Assembly: GCA_028288875.1 (NCBI GenBank)
Contig: JAQGHK010000257.1
Span: forward strand, 1 to 6,469
Reading direction: 5' to 3'
DNA from: Phycisphaerales bacterium
GTDB lineage: Bacteria; Planctomycetota; Phycisphaerae; Tepidisphaerales; Tepidisphaeraceae
Length of the DNA stretch: 6,469 nt
Under the pieces are notes generated by a model. That model searched no databases, was not told the DNA's origin, and saw only the letters and a list, made by a program, of their open reading frames with translations. Of this stretch, positions 1-4,526 are shown one piece after another. Each line of letters starts with the position of its first letter. Position 1 is the first letter of the stretch. Made by a program: the position numbers and the translations under genes.

Positions 1-1
1 G

Positions 2-715
2 GCCACGTGTACGCGCCGCTGCATTGATGTGCTGCGATCTTCCCGCCGCAAGCGAACGATGTACGTGGGGCAGTGGCTGCCCGAGCCCGTGAACACCTCG
101 CCCGCGGCCAGTCCGGATGCGCGGCTGATGATGTCGTCGTCGGTCACCACCGCATTCCTTCTCATGCTCGAACGCCTCACGCCCAAGGAGCGGTCGGCGT
201 ACCTGCTGCGCGAAGTGTTTGACGTGCCGTACCCGGAGATTGCCCAGACGCTGAGCCTGCGCGAGGCCACGGTTCGTAAACTTGTTTCGCGTGCGTTGGC
301 GAACCTGGCGAAGGAAACGCAACGGCACGCCACACCGGTGGAGCGGCAGCAGCAGTTGCTCGCCGCGTTTGAATCGGCCGTCGTCACCGGCGATACGACC
401 GACTTTGCCAAACTGCTCGCCGATGACATTGAGCTTTGGGCCGACGGTGGCGGCAAGGCGACGGCCATCAATCGGACCCTGCGCGGGCCGAAGGAAATCG
501 CCGGCTTTGTCGCCAAGCTGTTGCATCACCAGCGTGAGACCAATATCCGCACCGTGACATCGATCAACGGCGGCCTGGGCATTGTGGCGGAACAGGACGG
601 CCGGACCATCAGCACGCTTGCGTGCGAGTTCGACGCCGCCGGCCAACTCTGCCGCATGTACATCATGCGCAACCCCGACAAGTTGACGCGCGTCGGCCAG
701 CCCCCGATCCTGTGA
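2..715 (+). CDS. ECF41-type RNA polymerase sigma factor with fused SnoaL-like domain (5' partial)
   Basis: Extracytoplasmic-function sigma factor that would direct RNA polymerase to a small set of promoters. The frame is open to the left edge and homologous residues (beginning ATCTRRCIDVLRS) precede the first GTG at 29, so the gene starts outside the window; 237 residues are visible and the sigma-2 region is missing. Visible in order: the end of sigma-2, the linker motif WLPEP at about residues 25-29, sigma-4 with a helix-turn-helix (LTPKERSAYLLREV... to RKLVSRALANL, about 58-103), then a SnoaL/NTF2-like domain. That domain carries the two ECF41 signatures, DGGGK at about 148-152 and NPDKL at about 224-228. 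In this family the C-terminal domain acts in cis to control sigma activity in place of a separate anti-sigma factor (family knowledge). The usual ECF41 partners (carboxymuconolactone decarboxylase, oxidoreductase or epimerase genes) are not seen downstream; a decayed DUF1572 gene follows after 13 bases. The family call is firm; the target promoters are unknown. Confidence 0.93.
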   Translation, partial: ATCTRRCIDVLRSSRRKRTMYVGQWLPEPVNTSPAASPDARLMMSSSVTTAFLLMLERLTPKERSAYLLREVFDVPYPEIAQTLSLREATVRKLVSRALANLAKETQRHATPVERQQQLLAAFESAVVTGDTTDFAKLLADDIELWADGGGKATAINRTLRGPKEIAGFVAKLLHHQRETNIRTVTSINGGLGIVAEQDGRTISTLACEFDAAGQLCRMYIMRNPDKLTRVGQPPIL

Positions 716-728
716 GCCGGGCCCACAT

Positions 729-1017
729 ATGGATACCAATCTCACCATCATCGCCTCCTTCGAAGTCGAATTCCGCAAGGCCAGGTGGGCGGCCGAGCGG
801 GCGATCGAACAGGTGTCCGATGCCGACCTGCACGCGCCCCGGACCGACTTCCTCACCACCGACGGCAACAAGCCGGGTCGCGATCGCGATGCCGAGCTCA
901 TGGTCCTCCGCCTGTCGCGGACTGATCTGCTTGCGCTGTAAAACGCCGCATGGGCCATCGCGTTTAAATCGATCGGCGGCCTTGCAGGATGCCGACCTAG
1001 CTCGCGTCATTATCCGC
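729..1017 (+). pseudogene. Degraded DUF1572 (DinB-like) gene
   Basis: Remnant of a DUF1572 protein, a four-helix DinB/YfiT-like fold whose members are often putative metal-dependent enzymes of unknown reaction. The ATG at 729 opens a 70-codon frame whose N-terminus (SFEVEFRKARWAAERAIEQV, then SDADLHAP) fits the family's first helix. It then jumps directly to RTDFLTTDGNKPGRDRDAEL, which in intact relatives lies roughly 20-25 residues further on, after the NSIATIVKH-like metal-ligand segment. A TAA at 939-941 falls where relatives read Trp (DLLAL-stop-NAAWAIAFKSIGGL). Near 981 homology moves to another frame (LQDADLARVIIR), and the C-terminal HYxYHVGQI-like segment is absent in all three frames. 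At least one deletion, one nonsense change, one frameshift and loss of the C-terminus make a functional product very unlikely. It lies 13 bases after the sigma factor, on the same strand, and was probably its operon partner. Alignment is from memory of the family. Confidence 0.75.
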
Positions 1018-1038
1018 GCTTGCCGATCCGCGCGGTTC

Positions 1039-1180
1039 CTATCCGGTGCAGGGCGGCAGCGCTTCGCCGTGCCACGCCAGGCTAAAGCGGTCGTCAATGA
1101 TGCGGATCGGCTGCGAGAATACCTCAGCCGTTTCGGCCTGGCTTGGGATCAGGTCCGGGGAGATTGACGGTCGCTGCCAT
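1039..1180 (-). pseudogene. Possible decayed small gene downstream of KS-B
   Basis: An ATG at 1180-1178 follows the KS-B stop codon after one base and opens an 18-codon frame (MAATVNLPGPDPKPGRNG, stop at 1126-1124). In another minus-strand frame the sequence from about 1140 to the TAG at 1039 reads like protein (AEVFSQPIRIIDDRF, then SLAWHGEALPPCTG) with about 80% G/C at third positions, higher than the opposing plus frame. Joining the two needs one frameshift. This could be the remains of a third, translationally coupled gene of the ketosynthase operon, or chance. I do not recognise a family. The plus-strand frame that runs through here to 1167 is an equally unrecognised tail of the DUF1572 remnant region. 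Confidence 0.22.
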
Positions 1181-1181
1181 T

Positions 1182-2426
1182 TCAGTCGGCGCGGCGGAAG
1201 ATCAGCGAGGTGTTGTGCCCGCCGAAGCCGAAGCTGTTGCTCAGCACGACATTCGATCGCCGCTCGCGCGCGTGTTGGGGGACGTAGTCCAGATCGCACC
1301 CGTCGCCGGGCGTTTCCAGATTCACCGTCGCTGGAGTCAGATTGCGATCGATTGCGAGTGACGCCACCGCCGCTGACAACGCGCCGGCCGCGCCCAGCAG
1401 ATGGCCGGCTTGGCCTTTGACGGAGCTGACCATTAGTCGGGACGCGTGCGGGCCGAAGACGCAATGCAGGCCACGCGTTTCGGCGAGATCGCCTTGCTCG
1501 GTGCTCGTGCCGTGGGCGTTCACGTAGTCGATGGCGTCGATATTCAGCGCGGCGTCCTTCAGCGCGTGCCGCATCGCCAAGGCCGCGCCCGCGCCGTTCG
1601 TTTCCGGCGAGGTGATGTGAAACGCATCGGCGCTCACGCCATATCCAGCCAGTTCGGCGTAGATCTTCGCGCCGCGGCGTTTCGCGTGTTCGTATTCTTC
1701 CAGCAGCACGACGACCGCGCCCTCGGAAAGCACGAACCCATCGCGATCCTTATCCCACGGCCGGCTGGCCCGCGTCGGATCGTCGTTCCGTGTCGAAAGC
1801 GCACGGGCCGCGCAGAAGCTGGCGAGGCCAAGCTCGCAGAGCGCCGCCTCTGATCCGCCGGCCAGCATCACGTCGGCCAGCCCGGCCTGAATCGCCCGGC
1901 CGGCGTCGCCGATCGCGTTCGATCCCGTGGAGCAGGCCGTCGATACCACCGTGTTCGGCCCGCGCAGGCCGTAGCGGATCGACACCTGCGCGGCCGAGGC
2001 ATTGGTCATCATCTTCGGCACCGTGAACGGGCTGACCCGGCCGATACCGCGGTCGAGCAGGATGCGGTATTGCTCCTGCACCGTTTCCAATCCGCCGATG
2101 CCCGTGCCGATGATCACGCCGCAGCGATCGCCGTCTTCTTTGGCAAAATCCACGCCGCTGTCGGCCACGGCATTGGCGGCCGCCGCGACGGCGAACTGGG
2201 CGAAGCGGTCCATGCGTTTGGCATCGCGTGCGTCCACGCCGTAGCGGGCGGGATCAAAGTCGGCGATCTCGCCGCCGAAGCGCACGGGAAATGCCGACGC
2301 ATCCCAGCGGCGAATCAGGCTGATGCCGCTGCGACCGGTCCAGAGCGCGTCGACCGTCGCTTCGACCGTGTCGCCCAGGGGCGTGATAAACCCAAGGCCC
2401 GTGATGACGACTCGATTGCGACTCAT
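1182..2426 (-). CDS. KS-B: FabF-type beta-ketoacyl-ACP synthase II
   Basis: Condensing enzyme of the thiolase fold: it should join malonyl-ACP to an acyl chain held on the active-site cysteine, with loss of CO2, in the cytoplasm. At 414 residues it matches the usual FabF length (about 412). Visible: N-terminal RVVITGLGFITPLG (5-18), nucleophile elbow STACSTGS with Cys165, YVNAHGTST with His305, VKGQAGHLLGAAG with Lys337 and His342, and the C-terminal gating loop NSFGFGGHN (397-405). The acyl-pocket motif GTGIGGLE keeps Ile110, equivalent to Ile108 of E. coli FabF. Two small departures: the usual K-S-M-T/I-G-H reads K-G-Q-A-G-H, and GFGGTN reads GFGGHN. The ATG overlaps the KS-A stop as ATGA and is preceded by GGGAGA five bases upstream, so the start is well supported and translation is probably coupled. 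No acyl carrier protein, ketoreductase or dehydratase is seen nearby, so this is more likely an accessory or specialised pair than the housekeeping fabF. A housekeeping role cannot be excluded. Confidence 0.92.
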   Translation of the reverse strand: MSRNRVVITGLGFITPLGDTVEATVDALWTGRSGISLIRRWDASAFPVRFGGEIADFDPARYGVDARDAKRMDRFAQFAVAAAANAVADSGVDFAKEDGDRCGVIIGTGIGGLETVQEQYRILLDRGIGRVSPFTVPKMMTNASAAQVSIRYGLRGPNTVVSTACSTGSNAIGDAGRAIQAGLADVMLAGGSEAALCELGLASFCAARALSTRNDDPTRASRPWDKDRDGFVLSEGAVVVLLEEYEHAKRRGAKIYAELAGYGVSADAFHITSPETNGAGAALAMRHALKDAALNIDAIDYVNAHGTSTEQGDLAETRGLHCVFGPHASRLMVSSVKGQAGHLLGAAGALSAAVASLAIDRNLTPATVNLETPGDGCDLDYVPQHARERRSNVVLSNSFGFGGHNTSLIFRRAD

Positions 2427-3739
2427 ATAAATCTCCCAAGAACCAGCGTGTCGTTTTGACCGCCGAAGCCGATGTTGTTGGACAGCACCACGTTCAGGCC
2501 AGGCGCCGCCCGGGCGCGGAGCGGCACGTAATCCAGATCGCAGGCCGGGTCGGGCGTGTCGAGATTGATCGTCGGCGGCAGCATGCCGTCGCGAAGCGCC
2601 AGCACGCAGGCGATGAACTCCACCGCGCCGGCGGCCGTGATGAAGTGGCCGAGCATGCTCTTGATGCTGCTCACCGGCGGGACAGGTCCGCCGTCGAATA
2701 CCGTTTTGATCGCAAGCGTTTCGTGGCTGTCGTTCTCTCGCGTACCGGTGCCATGCGCGTTCACGTAACCGACGGCCGACGGCGGCAGATTGGCGTCGGC
2801 GAGCGCGGCCCGCATCGCGCCGATCATGCCGACGCTCTGCGGGTGCTGATCGGTGATGCGATACGCGTCGGCCGTGGAGCCATAGCCCAGCATCTCGGCC
2901 AGAATCGGCGCGCCGCGGGCGAGGGCGTGTTCCAGCGTTTCCAGGATCACGATGCCCGCCCCTTCGCCAAGGACGAACCCGCTGCGCTCGGCATCGAACG
3001 GCCGGCTGGCGTGGCGCGGGTCGCCCTTGAATTCGCTCATCGCCGTCAGGCGGTTAAAGCCGGTGATGCCCAGCGGGTGAATCATGCTGTGCGTTCCGCC
3101 GCTGACCATGATGTCGACGTCGCCGCGCCGCAGCAGGGCGGTCGCTTCGCCGATGGCCTGCGCGCCAGCGGCGCAGGCGGTCATGCTGTTGAGCGCGGGG
3201 CCGCGGGCACCGGTGAGCAGCGCGAGGTGCGTGAGGGCCAGATGCGGTTCCTGCTCCAACTCCGTGATCGCCTGCATCCGCGACTCGGCCACGCGCGTCC
3301 ATTGTTCCAGATCGACGCTGTTCTCGTCTTCATTCCATGAAGAAAGGCAGGCCGCGGTGAAGGCATCGAAATCGAGCGAGCCGTCGCCGGCGGAAAGGTA
3401 GAGGCCGACGCGATCCAGGTCGAGGCCGACATGCCGATCCAACCCGGCGGCCGTCCATGCTTGCGCGCACGCGCCAAGGGCGAAAACCGTGCTCCGGCCC
3501 GCGTCTTTGTGGCCAGCGACCCGTGATGCAGGCAGATCGGCCGAAAGCTCGTAGCCGCGCACTTCGGCGCTGAATGTGGTGGGGAACGTGGTGGCGTCGA
3601 ATAGTGTTGTCCTGCCCACGCCGGAATCGCCGGCCAGCAAACGCTGCCAGACGCCCTCGATCGTATGGCCGAGCGGCGTTACCCAGCCCATGCCGGTGAC
3701 GACGATTCGATGCTGCCCGGACTGGTCTCTTGTTGTCAT
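2423..3739 (-). CDS. KS-A: divergent FabF-like beta-ketoacyl synthase, first gene of a tandem pair
   Basis: Ketosynthase-family protein of 438 residues, longer than a standard FabF. It starts IVVTGMGWVTPLG (12-24) and has SMTACAAGAQ with Cys189, YVNAHGTGT with His329, SIKSMLGH with Lys360 and His365, and gating loop NNIGFGGQN (421-429). All catalytic residues are present, so it is not a chain-length factor of the cysteine-less type. Differences from FabF are a short N-terminal extension, about 15 extra residues between the glycine-rich motif and the cysteine (a Trp/Glu-rich stretch near 130-165), and GDG in place of G-I-G in that motif. The last change puts Asp119 where FabF has the hydrophobic pocket residue Ile108. 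Its stop overlaps the KS-B start by 4 bases, so the two are one transcription unit and may form a heterodimer (inference). The ATG at 3739 sits after a purine-rich AGAGAG. A TetR-type palindrome lies about 25 bases upstream, which suggests repression by the adjacent tetR product. The substrate is unknown. Confidence 0.88.
   Translation of the reverse strand: MTTRDQSGQHRIVVTGMGWVTPLGHTIEGVWQRLLAGDSGVGRTTLFDATTFPTTFSAEVRGYELSADLPASRVAGHKDAGRSTVFALGACAQAWTAAGLDRHVGLDLDRVGLYLSAGDGSLDFDAFTAACLSSWNEDENSVDLEQWTRVAESRMQAITELEQEPHLALTHLALLTGARGPALNSMTACAAGAQAIGEATALLRRGDVDIMVSGGTHSMIHPLGITGFNRLTAMSEFKGDPRHASRPFDAERSGFVLGEGAGIVILETLEHALARGAPILAEMLGYGSTADAYRITDQHPQSVGMIGAMRAALADANLPPSAVGYVNAHGTGTRENDSHETLAIKTVFDGGPVPPVSSIKSMLGHFITAAGAVEFIACVLALRDGMLPPTINLDTPDPACDLDYVPLRARAAPGLNVVLSNNIGFGGQNDTLVLGRFI
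2432..2437 (-). promoter_or_regulatory. Ribosome binding site of KS-B inside the KS-A coding end
   Basis: On the minus strand GGGAGA is followed by TTTAT and then the ATG at 2426-2424, a spacing of 5 bases. The stop of KS-A (TGA, 2425-2423) shares bases with this ATG. This fixes the KS-B start and points to translational coupling. Confidence 0.7.
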
Positions 3740-3764
3740 CGTTTCAATCTCTCTAGGCTTTTGA

Positions 3765-3778
3765 ATGACGATCGTAAT
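3765..3778. promoter_or_regulatory. Putative TetR operator upstream of KS-A (site 1)
   Basis: The plus strand reads ATGACGATCGTAAT, a palindrome around ACGATCGT with one mismatched pair. It lies in an AT-rich 81-base gap between the tetR stop and the KS-A start, about 25 bases before the KS-A ATG. The same core appears upstream of tetR: GACGATCGT, one variable base, then ATAT is shared by both sites on the plus strand (13 of 14 positions identical). The size and symmetry suit a TetR-family dimer. Binding is inferred. Confidence 0.6.
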
Positions 3779-3800
3779 ATAAATATTTGTGTTTCGTCAG
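3771..3800 (-). promoter_or_regulatory. Likely promoter region of the KS-A/KS-B unit
   Basis: On the minus strand CTGACG (3800-3795) is followed after 18 bases by TACGAT (3776-3771), a weak sigma-70-like pair whose -10 box overlaps operator site 1. A better -10 by sequence, TATATT (3781-3776), lacks a good -35 at normal spacing. The A/T richness stands out against the coding DNA on both sides. The exact start point cannot be fixed from sequence. Confidence 0.35.
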
Positions 3801-3820
3801 ACTTCGGATTTCACTTTGCG

Positions 3821-4432
3821 CTATTCCTTCTTTCGGCGGCTTGGTTTCGCAACGCGGCCGGGCGTGGCGCTGGCGACGACGCGGAGAATGTGGTCACTGA
3901 AGGCGGGATCATCCACGGCCCGGGCCATGAGCATCGCGCCGGCGGCCGAGGCGAGCACGGCGATGGCGGTGTCGGTTCGATGGGCCAGTGAGCCGTCCGA
4001 AATCAGGCTTGCCAGCGCGTCGAGGTTGCTCCTCAGGGCGGCGGTGAACGCCTTACGCACCGCCATCGGTTGACGTGGAACCTCCCCGGCCAGCGTGGGG
4101 AGGGCGCAGCCGCAGTGCGGCGAATCGCGGTGGTGCGTGCTCAAGTAGGCCGCCAGCCAGTCGCCGAGCGGATCGGCCGACGGTTTTGACGATTTCGCGC
4201 CACCGGCCGGCAACAGTTGAACACCTTTGCTGGTGGCGAGATACGTCAGCACCTCGGCCAACAAGGCGTCCTTGTTCTTGAAATGCGAATAGAACCCGCC
4301 GGCCGTCAGGCCGACGGCCGCCATCACGGCGTCCACGCCCATGCCGCGGTATCCCTCGGCCCGAAACAGCTGGGCCGCCTCGGCGACGATGCGGTCGTGC
4401 GTCTGCTTCTTGTGATCTGCGGTGTAGCGCAT
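3821..4432 (-). CDS. TetR/AcrR-family transcriptional repressor
   Basis: One-component regulator of 203 residues, a normal length for TetR proteins. The N-terminal DNA-binding domain is clear: THDRIVAEAAQLFRAEGYRG (11-30) followed by a helix-turn-helix with MAAVGLTAGGFYSHFKNKDA (37-56), and the G-F-Y-S-H-F-K-N-K stretch typical of the family. The C-terminal ligand domain (about 75-190) includes SPHCGCALPTLAGEV, a CGCxLxxL pattern shared by a group of TetR proteins; the ligand cannot be told. The tail is basic (PSRRKKE). It sits between the RND gene and KS-A on the same strand, with 97 bases to the RND stop and 81 bases to the KS-A ATG. Matching palindromes lie in both gaps, one of them inside a good promoter for tetR itself, so autorepression plus control of the KS pair is likely. 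Whether it also controls the pump depends on the pump promoter, which is outside the window. Confidence 0.92.
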   Translation of the reverse strand: MRYTADHKKQTHDRIVAEAAQLFRAEGYRGMGVDAVMAAVGLTAGGFYSHFKNKDALLAEVLTYLATSKGVQLLPAGGAKSSKPSADPLGDWLAAYLSTHHRDSPHCGCALPTLAGEVPRQPMAVRKAFTAALRSNLDALASLISDGSLAHRTDTAIAVLASAAGAMLMARAVDDPAFSDHILRVVASATPGRVAKPSRRKKE

Positions 4433-4442
4433 GAAAACGACA

Positions 4443-4475
4443 ATTCCTGCAGCGCCCCCACGGCGCTGCAGGAAT
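4443..4475 (-). other. Perfect 14-bp inverted repeat in the tetR leader
   Basis: The plus strand has ATTCCTGCAGCGCC (4443-4456), a 5-base loop CCCAC, and GGCGCTGCAGGAAT (4462-4475): 14 of 14 pairs. It ends 10 bases before the tetR ATG. Read on the minus strand it is followed by TGTCGTTTTC, only a poor U-tract, so a terminator for the RND unit is possible but not convincing. The predicted tetR start point falls near 4470, so most of the stem would be at the 5' end of the tetR mRNA. The downstream arm carries AGGA, the nearest Shine-Dalgarno-like sequence, 12 bases before the ATG. Confidence 0.6.
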
Positions 4476-4476
4476 C

Positions 4477-4505
4477 ATCATAGGACGATCGTCATATCAC
4501 GGCAA
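4477..4505 (-). promoter_or_regulatory. Sigma-70-like promoter of tetR
   Basis: Minus strand TTGCCG (4505-4500), a 17-base spacer, then TATGAT (4482-4477). This is a four-of-six -35 and a five-of-six -10 at ideal spacing, pointing at tetR. The spacer contains the palindrome GACGATCGTC, so a bound repressor would block polymerase. The expected start is near 4470, giving a leader of about 38 bases. Confidence 0.6.
4482..4495. promoter_or_regulatory. Putative TetR operator in the tetR promoter (site 2)
   Basis: The minus strand reads ATGACGATCGTCCT, identical to site 1 over its first 11 bases. The inner ten bases GACGATCGTC (4484-4493) are a perfect palindrome and lie within the promoter spacer. 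The placement fits autorepression by the adjacent TetR protein. Confidence 0.62.
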
Positions 4506-4520
4506 ATCGGCTCCGCCGAT
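4506..4520 (-). terminator. Small hairpin just after the RND stop codon
   Basis: ATCGGC (4506-4511), a 3-base loop and GCCGAT (4515-4520) form a perfect 6-bp stem starting 7 bases after the RND stop. On the minus strand only TT follows before GCCG, so it would be a weak terminator at best. The -35 box of the tetR promoter abuts it. Confidence 0.25.
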
Positions 4521-4526
4521 CGCCGG

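Noticed and set aside
29..715. GTG at 29 as the true start of the sigma factor
   Set aside because: ECF41-like residues continue in frame upstream to the window edge, so this GTG is internal and the gene is cut by the window.
663..1097. Minus-strand open frame of 144 codons across the sigma/DUF1572 junction
   Set aside because: It overlaps the sigma factor end and the DUF1572 remnant, shows no recognisable motif, and is best read as an antisense shadow.
1018..1181. Terminator between the convergent gene blocks
   Set aside because: Only short, bulged stems (for example around the CCG-TTT-CGG at about 1128-1136) without a U-tract were seen on either strand.
2456..3340. Long plus-strand open frame of 294 codons
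   Set aside because: It lies antisense inside KS-A, which has complete ketosynthase motifs. The frame is a by-product of high GC and its composition (rich in Arg, Ala, Gly, His, Val) matches no family I know.
2423..3739. KS-A as a chain-length factor of a type II polyketide or aryl-polyene cluster
   Set aside because: The active-site Cys189, both histidines and the lysine are all present, while chain-length factors lack the cysteine. No ACP or tailoring genes are in view.
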